The notes: a model not told the origin generated them from the sequence alone. Shown: positions 10,514 to 18,129, counted from the stretch's first letter. The stretch: DNA of 64,000 nucleotides from Chitinophagales bacterium (GCA_947452995.1 CANGEV010000008.1:1-64000), one strand, 5' to 3'. Translations and numbers: made by a program.

Positions 10514-10684
10514 ACGACGATTTTCAGTCCTTAAAAGTAAAGGAAAAATATGGAATCCACTAAAAAATCATTCTGCTGAACTTTATTGTGATGAAATTGT
10601 TTTTTTGATGTAATTCGGTTTCAAAATATGGCTGAAAAATACTAACTTGTTCCTTTAATTAATCACCCTCAAATTACCCCTGTT

Positions 10685-11998
10685 ATGGGCATAGTAAAAG
10701 ATAAATTTCGTGAAGTCTCCTTGAAAGTAGGCGAGGAGGTAAAAGAATTGTTGAAAGAGCACGGCGACAAAGAACTTGGTAAGATTACGATCAGCCAAGC
10801 TTATGGTGGGATGCGCGATATCCCTGCAATGGTGTATGAAACATCTTTGTTGGATGCGCAAGAAGGTATCCGTTTTCGCGGCTATTCTATCCCTGAATTG
10901 CGTGAGAAATTACCGCATGCAGAAGGTAGCTCAGAACCATTACCAGAAGGTATTTTTTATTTGATGTTGACTGGTGAATTACCAACGCCGGAAATCGTGA
11001 AACATCTTTCTACAGTTTTTGCTAAACGTAGTCATGTGCCGAAGCACGTTTTCGAAGTATTGGATAAATTGCCAATCTCTACACACCCTATGACGCAGTT
11101 CACTACTGCGATCATGGCAATGCAAACAGAATCTTTGTTTGCTAAAGCTTATCGTAAGGGAATGAGCAAAAAAGACTATTGGGATTATACCTTTGAAGAT
11201 TCGATGAACTTGATCGCTCGCTTACCGCGTGTAGCTGCGTATATCTATCGTCGTACTTACAAGGATAACGTACATATCGAACCAGATCATTACTTAGATT
11301 GGGGTTCTAACTTCGCCCACATGTTGGGTTATGAAGAGAAGGAGTTTCATTATTTGATGCACCTTTATTTGACAATTCACGCAGATCACGAAGGTGGTAA
11401 CCTTTCTGCACATACCGTACATTGCGTAGGTAGCGGATTGGCAGATCCTTACTTGTCATTTGCTGCAGGTATGAACGCTTTGGCGGGTCCTTTACACGGA
11501 TTAGCAAACCAAGAAGTAATTCGTTGGATTCAAGCGATGCAAGAAGAATTAGGTGGTGGCATTCCTAGCCGTCAGCAAATCATTGATTATGTAAATAAGA
11601 CAATGGCTGAAGGCAAAGTGGTTCCAGGATATGGTCATGCTGTATTGAGAAAGACAGATCCTCGTTTCACGGCGCAAATGGAATTCGCTAAGAAGTATAT
11701 GCCGACAGATGAGTTGAATAATATCGTTTGGACATTGTACGAAGTGGTGCCTGAGATCTTGGGAACGAAAGGTAAAATCAAAAATCCATGGCCTAACGTA
11801 GACGCACACAGCGGCGCTTTGTTGGTACATTATAACTTAGTTGAAAGCGATTTCTATACGGTATTGTTCGGTGTGAGTCGTGCATTAGGTGTATTAGCGC
11901 AATTATGTTGGAGCCGTGCTTTAGGATTCCCATTAGAGCGTCCGAAGTCAATGACTACAGAATGGATTAAAGAATTTATTGCAAAGAACCCTGCGTAA
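10685..11998 (+). CDS. gltA: Citrate synthase
   Basis: YRGYSIPEL-like (RFRGYSIPELREKLP), ADHEGGNLSAHTVHCVGSGLADPYLSFAAGMNALAGPLHGLAN, VPGYGHAVLRKTDPR; resembles the eukaryote-like Si type. Confidence 0.96.
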   Translation: MGIVKDKFREVSLKVGEEVKELLKEHGDKELGKITISQAYGGMRDIPAMVYETSLLDAQEGIRFRGYSIPELREKLPHAEGSSEPLPEGIFYLMLTGELPTPEIVKHLSTVFAKRSHVPKHVFEVLDKLPISTHPMTQFTTAIMAMQTESLFAKAYRKGMSKKDYWDYTFEDSMNLIARLPRVAAYIYRRTYKDNVHIEPDHYLDWGSNFAHMLGYEEKEFHYLMHLYLTIHADHEGGNLSAHTVHCVGSGLADPYLSFAAGMNALAGPLHGLANQEVIRWIQAMQEELGGGIPSRQQIIDYVNKTMAEGKVVPGYGHAVLRKTDPRFTAQMEFAKKYMPTDELNNIVWTLYEVVPEILGTKGKIKNPWPNVDAHSGALLVHYNLVESDFYTVLFGVSRALGVLAQLCWSRALGFPLERPKSMTTEWIKEFIAKNPA

Positions 11999-12024
11999 TA
12001 GATTACAGCGATCTAATATAATTG

Positions 12025-12067
12025 AAAACGCCTCTGTCTAACGGAGGCGTTTTTTTTGTGGGAGAAG
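12025..12067. repeat. Citrate synthase terminator; copy 1 of a 43-bp identical direct repeat
   Basis: aaaacgcctctgtctaacggaggcgttttttttgtgggagaag; hairpin AACGCCTC…GAGGCGTT plus T-run. Confidence 0.9.
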
Positions 12068-12080
12068 ATGGCGATATGAA

Positions 12081-12407
12081 TTAGTCGACGAATGTTTCTT
12101 GAATGATAGCCTTTATTTTGCTAATCTCCTTTTCGCTAATAATTTCAAGTTGTTTAATAACACGCTTTTTGTCGATGGTTCGAATTTGGTCAATTACGAC
12201 CCATCCTTTTGTTTTTTTATGTTTGATTTCAACTCGTGTAGGATAGGGTTTTGAGCTGTTTGTAATGGGTGCAATCACGATTGTTTGCAAGTACTTGTTC
12301 ATTTCATTTGGAGAAATGATGAGGCAAGGTCTTGTTTTTTTTATTTCACTTCCAATGGTTGGGTCGAGGTTAACCAAGACAATTTGGTATTGACTTATAG
12401 ACTCCAT
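12081..12407 (-). CDS. MazF/PemK family toxin
   Basis: YQIVLVNLDPTIGSEIKKTRPCLIISPNEMN…IAPITN…VVIDQIRTIDKKRVIKQLEII. Confidence 0.93.
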   Translation of the reverse strand: MESISQYQIVLVNLDPTIGSEIKKTRPCLIISPNEMNKYLQTIVIAPITNSSKPYPTRVEIKHKKTKGWVVIDQIRTIDKKRVIKQLEIISEKEISKIKAIIQETFVD

Positions 12408-12643
12408 TATTCAAAGTTTTCATCCTCCCATACATCGTCTATGAGTAAGGCGTCATCACCATTTTCATGCATTTTAAAAAAAGCTTTTTCCCATCCTTTT
12501 CTCGGCTCTGCTTTCGGTTTTAGCACGATTTGTTTTTTTTCTAGAATTAACTCTAGTTTATCCTGAATACAATATTTTTCAAGAATGGTTTTGGAAAGGC
12601 GTATTCCTTTTGAATTGCCAATATTTATCACTGGTATTTCCAT
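12407..12643 (-). CDS. AbrB/MazE family antitoxin
   Basis: MEIPVINIGNSKGIRLSKTILEKYCIQDKLELILEKKQIVLKP; overlaps the toxin start. Confidence 0.92.
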   Translation of the reverse strand: MEIPVINIGNSKGIRLSKTILEKYCIQDKLELILEKKQIVLKPKAEPRKGWEKAFFKMHENGDDALLIDDVWEDENFE

Positions 12644-12842
12644 GAGATCTCGAGTTTAAATGTGATTACAAAGTAATTACATTTTAAAATAAGTTCCAAA
12701 CTTTTTTACATGAATGCGGTGCGGGAGTAATTGCTATTTTCAGTAAAAAAATTAGGATTCTGTGTTATTGAAGTATAACGCAATAAATGGAGTTTTATTA
12801 TCAGAATTGTTATAAATATTAGTTGTGATTACCATAAAATAA

Positions 12843-12885
12843 AAAACGCCTCTGTCTAACGGAGGCGTTTTTTTTGTGGGAGAAG
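12843..12885. repeat. Terminator copy 2 of the 43-bp identical direct repeat
   Basis: aaaacgcctctgtctaacggaggcgttttttttgtgggagaag, identical to 12025-12067. Confidence 0.9.
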
Positions 12886-12966
12886 TGATGAATTGAATGC
12901 TGCGGATTGAATTTCGAAGCTGGAAGATATCTTGTTGAAGTGTGAAATTTTTTTTTGCAACGTTTT

Positions 12967-12996
12967 TACGCTGCACGAATTAATTCGTGCAGCGTA
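12967..12996. repeat. 30-bp perfect palindrome, copy 1
   Basis: TACGCTGCACGAATT|AATTCGTGCAGCGTA, followed by GTAGTATAACGCAAAAAA. Confidence 0.9.
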
Positions 12997-13051
12997 GTAG
13001 TATAACGCAAAAAAAATGGAATTTAGTATGTTGTTGTTAATGTGGAGGCAT

Positions 13052-13387
13052 CTAAATATCGAGCACGATTCTTAGGTTTGCCTTTAATTGCTGTTTTTGC
13101 TCCTTTGTTAATTGCCCCAATTTCTTTAACAGTCTTTTGTTGTCTATTGCTCGAACTTGATCCACCAGTATGTCACTCAATTTGTCGAGCTGCCCTTTTT
13201 TTAGATGAACACGTAAAAGTTCAATCTCTTTTTTTACGTTGGTCGTAACAGGGCAAATTAAGGTCGACTTGTGTGTTTCATTTAGAAGATCGGTCTGAAC
13301 AATCACCACAGGTCTTGTTTTTCCGGGTTCAGTTCCTTGGCTTGGGTTTAGGTCGGCAAGCCAAATGTCGTATTGCTTAATCTTCAT
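13052..13387 (-). CDS. MazF/PemK family toxin
   Basis: MKIKQYDIWLADLNPSQGTEPGKTRPVVIVQTDLLN…ICPVTTN…ILVDQVRAIDNKRLLKKLGQL. Confidence 0.93.
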   Translation of the reverse strand: MKIKQYDIWLADLNPSQGTEPGKTRPVVIVQTDLLNETHKSTLICPVTTNVKKEIELLRVHLKKGQLDKLSDILVDQVRAIDNKRLLKKLGQLTKEQKQQLKANLRIVLDI

Positions 13388-13607
13388 CCATTAATTTTTC
13401 AAATTCATGTAAGACGTCCATTGAGTCTTTGTTGGTCAATTTAGATTCCTTCATCAATTGCATTTTCAAAAGTCTGCGTTTATTGTAAAGATTGTAAATG
13501 CTAACAGCTTCGTTAATGTATCGATTTCTCGCTAGCTTAAGTTTAGACGTCAGCTCTTCCGCTTCCTCAAAAATCTCGTCATCAAGTTTAAGTGATAAGG
13601 TTTTCAT
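13377..13607 (-). CDS. Putative antitoxin partner (RHH-like)
   Basis: MKTLSLKLDDEIFEEAEELTSKLKLARNRYINEAVSIYNLYNKRRLL; overlaps the MazF start; start trimmed from 13724. Confidence 0.75.
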   Translation of the reverse strand: MKTLSLKLDDEIFEEAEELTSKLKLARNRYINEAVSIYNLYNKRRLLKMQLMKESKLTNKDSMDVLHEFEKLMDED

Positions 13608-13894
13608 TATTTTGTTTTCTTGTAAAAGTATATACTTAGAGAGTATACTGCAAATCTTTTGGCAATTATTATTCAGAGTGTAGCCGCAGATTGGTAGAAT
13701 TGTTAAGGTTTCGTGAATAGACAAGCGTATTCCTGTTTTGCGCCTGCGGCAAGCGGAGTCGTATTACTTATAAGTATAACGCAAAAAATCTCAATTTATT
13801 TTCTAGTGAAATAGAAATTTAAAATCAAACTTGTTTTAATATTTATCTATTATACTTAAAGATTTTTTCTTCCTACAACAGCTAAATACCCCAC

Positions 13895-14043
13895 AAAAAA
13901 GGCCCCGTTCAAAAACGGAGCCTTTCACAAAGTATAAGATTAAAATTTATCTTAACAAAGTCACACTGCCTGTCTTGCTGAAGTTCTTCCCATCCGTGCT
14001 ATTGCCCTTCCACACACGGCCATCCAAGAACACCGCATCTACT
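13895..14043. repeat. 149-bp imperfect direct repeat (copy 1): 3' end and terminator of the giant PKD gene
   Basis: About 93-94% identical by eye (about 9 mismatches) to 19268-19416, same orientation. Confidence 0.9.
13947..14043 (-). pseudogene. Truncated C-terminal tail of a type-B T9SS/CHU_C surface protein
   Basis: Minus strand reads …DAVFLDGRVWKGNSTDGKNFSKTGSVTLLR*, same as the end of the 2,800-aa protein; no upstream coding continuation. Confidence 0.85.
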
Positions 14044-14049
14044 CTTTTG

Positions 14050-14119
14050 CATGTAGGCGATGTTGCCTTGTATTGTCAAGAACCTTCGGGACGGCAATAT
14101 TGCTTACACGCTGTTAAAG
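14050..14119 (-). other. attC-like site #4 (truncated; terminal R' core missing)
   Basis: Minus: CTTTAAC AGCGTGTAAGCAATATTGCC…GGCAACATCGCCTACATGC; arms are complementary with a few mismatches; inverse core CTTTAAC (14113-14119) pairs with GTTAAAG at the other end of the cassette. Confidence 0.65.
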
Positions 14120-14857
14120 GCTGTTTAATTTTATTGCAAATGGGAAATTCAAGTTTTCTTCTTTATCATTTATTGTTACAATTTTTGGATTCTGATCAAA
14201 ATTTGATTTGAATTTCAAATACTGATGAGCTAAATCATTCGCACCATTTATAGATAATACGCTTTCGTTATTTTGGTTCTCATACCATTCCAGAGATGTT
14301 TTTAGCAATGAATAAGTATAATCGCCTCCTAATTCTGTATCATTACTTATTTCTCCAACCGAGCAAGTATAAGCAATAGAAATACCATCTGTACTTTCAG
14401 AAATTAGTTGCATGTGTTTTTCACTAGAATTTGGTTGGTTTAAAGCTGAATTAAAGGATAAATATTCAGGGCCTGAGAAACTTGAGTATTCTTCAACTAA
14501 GGATTTTCGGCATGTATCAATAATTATTAGTGCTTTAGGTGCTTTTATTATCGAAATTAGTTGAGAAACAGAAAGTGATTCGGAGTCGTTTATTGCAATA
14601 TTCGTTTCTTTTAAGTCTTGATGACCATGGCCGGAAAAATATACAAGTAAGAAATCAGTGTATGTACTTTGAAATAATTCGATCAAATTTTCAGATGGAC
14701 ATTTAAACAGTCCTGCGATTTCATTATCCTGCCAAGAACCACCAATAGGTGATTTTAAAAAACTTTCAAAGTGATGTAAATCTTTGTCTACGCCCTTTAA
14801 ATAATTAGCGGAATTCTTTGGTCCTGGGGAACCAATCATTATGGCTTTTCTTGTCAT
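14114..14857 (-). CDS. Stand-alone caspase-like (peptidase C14) protein
   Basis: Catalytic-dyad motifs LLVYFSGHGHQ and ALIIIDTCRKS with standard spacing. Confidence 0.85.
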   Translation of the reverse strand: MTRKAIMIGSPGPKNSANYLKGVDKDLHHFESFLKSPIGGSWQDNEIAGLFKCPSENLIELFQSTYTDFLLVYFSGHGHQDLKETNIAINDSESLSVSQLISIIKAPKALIIIDTCRKSLVEEYSSFSGPEYLSFNSALNQPNSSEKHMQLISESTDGISIAYTCSVGEISNDTELGGDYTYSLLKTSLEWYENQNNESVLSINGANDLAHQYLKFKSNFDQNPKIVTINDKEENLNFPFAIKLNSL

Positions 14858-14868
14858 ATTCTAATTGC

Positions 14869-15000
14869 CTTTAACGGTTTGCGGCTTGGCGTAGTGGAGG
14901 AATTAAAAGCACCAACTTTCAGCCTTGCACAAATGTAAATAAAAAGGACTAACGTTCATTTAAGCACGTCAGCCCCCATTACGCCAAACCGCTGTTAGGC
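14869..15000 (-). other. attC-like site #1 (132 bp)
   Basis: Minus: GCCTAAC(R'')-AGCGGTTTGGCGTAATGG…CCACTACGCCAAGCCGCAAACC-GTTAAAG(R'); arms 13/15 complementary with a bulge. Confidence 0.75.
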
Positions 15001-15030
15001 GTAGGCAATTCTATTCAGTCGCCCCCTTGA

Positions 15031-15537
15031 TTAAAAAAGTTCTTTCAATTTAAACTTTGGTAAACCAAAAGGTAAAGCAACAATTGCAATAAACCATAAG
15101 ATTGGTCCGCCATAAGTACCCCAGTCACCCTTAATATGTCCTGGTGTTACCTGTAGAAACAAAAATGACAAATCGGCTAATCCTATAATGAAAAATCCTA
15201 TAAAATATGCTAGCCAAGGTTTGCTGTTTTTCCATAACATTACACCTAATAAAATACCTAGCATTCCATAACCAGCAACGTCTAAACAAAAATTCAAAAT
15301 AAAGTTTGCAGTTACTTTAAGTGTCATCGGGTCTGTGGCAAATTGGAATTTGTCAGCTGGCATTTTGTCTCCACCAAGTAATGCACTCCACAAACCTTTG
15401 TTTGGGTCAGTTATGTATTGACTAATACCTATGTAACCAACATAAATATGTAGAATACCCCAAATAACATATGCTATTGAACCAATTTTAATTGCATTGT
15501 TAAGTCTTTTTTGATTTTCAATTTTGCTATTGTCCAT
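15031..15537 (-). CDS. Hypothetical multi-TM membrane protein
   Basis: Four hydrophobic segments; complete ORF. Confidence 0.75.
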   Translation of the reverse strand: MDNSKIENQKRLNNAIKIGSIAYVIWGILHIYVGYIGISQYITDPNKGLWSALLGGDKMPADKFQFATDPMTLKVTANFILNFCLDVAGYGMLGILLGVMLWKNSKPWLAYFIGFFIIGLADLSFLFLQVTPGHIKGDWGTYGGPILWFIAIVALPFGLPKFKLKELF

Positions 15538-15610
15538 TTTTATTAAATTTTAATTAATGGTGCAAAATTACAACTGTAAAACTGAATACTTTTTTACCTA
15601 AGTTAAAAAA

Positions 15611-16174
15611 TCATTTCTTGGCTCTTATTCTGCTTAAAGTAACTTGTGAAATTCCTAAATAACTTGCGGTGTCTCCCAAACTTATCCTCTGCAATAAATG
15701 ATGGTTTTCATTTATAAACTCTTTATAAAGTTCTGATGCATCTGCGTCAAACATTTCTTTAATTCGCTTCAAATTCACAACGGCTGCCATTGTAAATAGT
15801 TTTCTCGAAAAGGTTTCAAATGTGTGATGTCTTCTACACAATTCGTCAAAATCAGCATAATCAATAGTGCTAGTTTCAGTGTCCTCTAAAGCAATTGTAA
15901 TGAATTGAGATGGTGTTTGATTAGCAAAACTGTCAAGAACCGTAAAGAAATTAGTCTCTGAAAAAAACCGTAGAATAAAAACTCTGTCTTTATGATGATA
16001 ATAATGCTTTACCAAACCTTTGTCAATAAAGAATAGATTTTTACAAATTTGTCCTTCTTTGTTTATTACTTGTCCTTTTCTAAAAGACTTTGATTTAAGT
16101 CTGGGCAAAAGGTCTTCTTCGGCTTCTTTTGAAAGCTGAGAAACTTTGTTCACATATTTTGTAAAATCTGACAT
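15611..16174 (-). CDS. Crp/Fnr family transcriptional regulator
   Basis: Cyclic-nucleotide-binding domain followed by LLQRISLGDTASYLGISQVTLSRIRAKK HTH. Confidence 0.9.
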   Translation of the reverse strand: MSDFTKYVNKVSQLSKEAEEDLLPRLKSKSFRKGQVINKEGQICKNLFFIDKGLVKHYYHHKDRVFILRFFSETNFFTVLDSFANQTPSQFITIALEDTETSTIDYADFDELCRRHHTFETFSRKLFTMAAVVNLKRIKEMFDADASELYKEFINENHHLLQRISLGDTASYLGISQVTLSRIRAKK

Positions 16175-16214
16175 CTCTTATTTGTCGTATGTTCTTAGTG
16201 TGTCGTTTGCTTAC

Positions 16215-16346
16215 GCCTAACGGTTTGCAGCTACAAGAAGTTGGCGATTTCGGAGACGAAAACTATCTGCCACCACTGAACTTGATACGAAGCACAAAGC
16301 TTCATTTAACCACTGAACCGCCAATTTCTTGTAGGTGCTGTTAGCG
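16215..16346 (-). other. attC-like site #2 (132 bp)
   Basis: Minus: CGCTAAC(R'')-AGCACC-TACAAGAAATTGGCG…CGCCAACTTCTTGTA-GCTGCAAACC-GTTAGGC(R'); arms 14/15 complementary. Confidence 0.8.
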
Positions 16347-16354
16347 GTTCGGTT

Positions 16355-17155
16355 TTATAATTTGTCTGTCAATTCTTGTATGAGTTGTTGTTTCAATTTC
16401 TTTTTAATTTCTGGTGCTTCCATTTGTAAATATTCAAGTCCGACAAATGAATTTCCTTGTTTTCTATTTTGTCGTGGCTCAATACTTTCAATGAGAATAG
16501 CCTCTAAAATGTCGCCCAAATTTTGAATTGTAAAGTCTTTGAATTTTACGTTTAAATTTAGCTTTGCATCCTCCGTTACTGGGTAAAAACCAAACCAACT
16601 AAACCTATCCCAACGACCTGCAAGTCTGTCTGTCGTGTGGTCTTTAAGTCTTTTGCCAAGTGGTTGCTCAATCGCTTGTCCAACGTAAACAGTTTCTCTG
16701 CTGTCGTGTAATAAATAAATTCCGATTTGGTCTTTAAAATTTACTTCTGTCGCACCGATTTGTTGAATGCCTAACAAGTCTGGCTGTGATTTCCAGTGAA
16801 CAAGATTTCTGTTCCAATAAATTCCGAAAGCATTTATTATTTTATGAGTGTCTTTCGTTACAATTTTATCGTTTACAATTTCAGGTTCACTTTCATCTGT
16901 GTCGTTGTCTTCTGTTTGATTTAAATACTTGCGTAAAATGTAATAGCCTTTATCTGTTTTCGCAAAGATTGATTTTTTTTTCTTCGTGTTAATGTCAGTT
17001 GTCAAGTTTGCACTTACTGTGTCTTGAGGTGTCGCACCAAGTGCTTTTCTGTAACCTCTTTCAGCAATAAGTTCGGCAATTTCTGTATAATGAAGTTGCT
17101 TTTTTTCTTCACTCAATACTTTTTCAATTGCTTCTTTCCATTTTAAATCTGCCAT
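16355..17155 (-). CDS. HARE-HTH domain plus GIY-YIG nuclease-like protein
   Basis: N-term WKEAIEKVLSEEKKQLHYTEIAELIAERG (HARE-HTH); DQIGIYLLHDSRETVYVGQAIEQPLGKRLKDH (GIY-YIG); later ESIEPRQNRKQGN. Confidence 0.85.
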   Translation of the reverse strand: MADLKWKEAIEKVLSEEKKQLHYTEIAELIAERGYRKALGATPQDTVSANLTTDINTKKKKSIFAKTDKGYYILRKYLNQTEDNDTDESEPEIVNDKIVTKDTHKIINAFGIYWNRNLVHWKSQPDLLGIQQIGATEVNFKDQIGIYLLHDSRETVYVGQAIEQPLGKRLKDHTTDRLAGRWDRFSWFGFYPVTEDAKLNLNVKFKDFTIQNLGDILEAILIESIEPRQNRKQGNSFVGLEYLQMEAPEIKKKLKQQLIQELTDKL

Positions 17156-17199
17156 ATTTTCTGTCTATTTATGTTGTTTATGTGTGGTCCTAAACTGAC

Positions 17200-17285
17200 C
17201 GCTAACTCGCTTATATGCGCTATAAGCCTTCGCTTATATAGCAGAATATGCAAATAAGGCGAAGGAATATTGCGCATATTAAAAA
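17200..17285 (-). other. attI/attC-like imperfect inverted repeat downstream of the recombinase fragment
   Basis: Minus: ATATGCGCAATATTCCTTCGCCTTAT…ATAAGCGAAGGCTTATAGCGCATAT…GTTAGCG; bulged palindrome ending in a GTTAGCG core. Confidence 0.6.
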
Positions 17286-17313
17286 TACTCAAAATTTATA
17301 AATCATCAAAGGG
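17229..17313. repeat. 85-bp direct repeat copy 1 (recombinase 3' end plus downstream site)
   Basis: 83/85 identical to 18045-18129 by eye. Confidence 0.92.
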
Positions 17314-17489
17314 AGATCGGATTTTTTGTAAGCTTTGCGTGCTCACATGTGTGTAAATCTCTGTCGTTCGTGATTTGGAATGTCCTAAAAGCTCCTGTAT
17401 ACACCTTAAATCAGTTCCACTTTCTAATAAATGCGTTGCATAACTGTGCCGCAACCAATGTAAACTTACAGGCTTATTGATTTTTGCCT
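17296..17489 (-). pseudogene. C-terminal fragment of a tyrosine recombinase (XerCD/IntI-like)
   Basis: [57 protein letters not shown]: HxLRH, LLGHxxxxTTxIYTH; begins right after the attC-like core at 17490-17496 (ORF track: 17296..17553). Confidence 0.88.
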
Positions 17490-17576
17490 TCGTAACGGTT
17501 TGCAAGCAGGCGAAGTTGCCTTGTGTTATCCCGCATGTGCGAGAGCAAGGCAATATTGCTTACACGCTGCTAGCAG
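17490..17576 (-). other. attC-like site #3 (about 87 bp)
   Basis: Minus: CTGCTAGC-AGCGTGTAAGCAATATTGCCTTG…CAAGGCAACTTCGCCTGCTTGCAAACC-GTTACGA; same arm family as site #4. Confidence 0.7.
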
Positions 17577-17585
17577 TATGTACAT

Positions 17586-18011
17586 TTAGGCATCTATGTT
17601 AAATTTTTCTATGTTAAATTCCAAGGTGTAATCTTCATTAAGATTCTCAGCATTTAGCAACTCTAATTTCAATGTTCGATAAAACTTTCTTTCCGGATTT
17701 ATACCCAAAGTGAATGTTTCGTTTTTTATTAATTTGTTCAATTGAAAAACCGGTTGAACTTGGTAAGGGTCAACCAGTAAATGTATAGGGAACTGATTTT
17801 TTCTTTCATCAATAAAGCATCCATTTTGGTTTTCAAAAACAATATATTTCAGCTCAGCGGTTAGTTTAACCTGTGATATGAAATTAGTCCATTCATTTTT
17901 AAAATCCTTTGACGATGTTACAGCTACACTATGGATCAGTAAATAGCTATCTGCAGAATTCAATTTGAATTCTATTTCAGGATTTTCTTTATGTAGTTTA
18001 ATTTGTTCCAA
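17586..18011 (-). CDS. Hypothetical protein (cassette ORF)
   Basis: 141-aa complete ORF lying between two recombination-like sites. Confidence 0.7.
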   Translation of the reverse strand: MEQIKLHKENPEIEFKLNSADSYLLIHSVAVTSSKDFKNEWTNFISQVKLTAELKYIVFENQNGCFIDERKNQFPIHLLVDPYQVQPVFQLNKLIKNETFTLGINPERKFYRTLKLELLNAENLNEDYTLEFNIEKFNIDA

Positions 18012-18044
18012 ACTGTTATCCTGTTTTTATTGTATTACTGCTAA

Positions 18045-18129
18045 TTCGCTTATATAGCAGAATATGCAAATAAGGCGACGGAATAGTGCGCATATTAAAA
18101 ATACTCAAAATTTATAAATCATCAAAGGG
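18045..18129. repeat. 85-bp direct repeat copy 2
   Basis: 83/85 identical to 17229-17313. Confidence 0.92.

Noticed and set aside
12752-12976. 74-aa minus-strand ORF
   Set aside because: It runs through the duplicated terminator and part of the palindrome repeat; not a plausible gene.
12772-13781. AGTATAACG motifs as canonical attC core sites
   Set aside because: GTTATAC does not fit GTTRRRY and I found no matching inverse core, so I keep it as a separate repeat and do not extend the cassette array through the TA modules.
13975-14211. Plus-strand 78-aa ORF spanning the gene-end repeat and attC-like site, and its counterpart at 19348-19554
   Set aside because: Antisense to the conserved C-terminal tail; the shared protein sequence only reflects the DNA repeat.
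17497-17553. N-terminal part ([21 protein letters not shown]) of the 85-aa recombinase ORF
   Set aside because: Encoded by the attC-like hairpin, not integrase homology; I treat only 17296-17489 as recombinase-derived.
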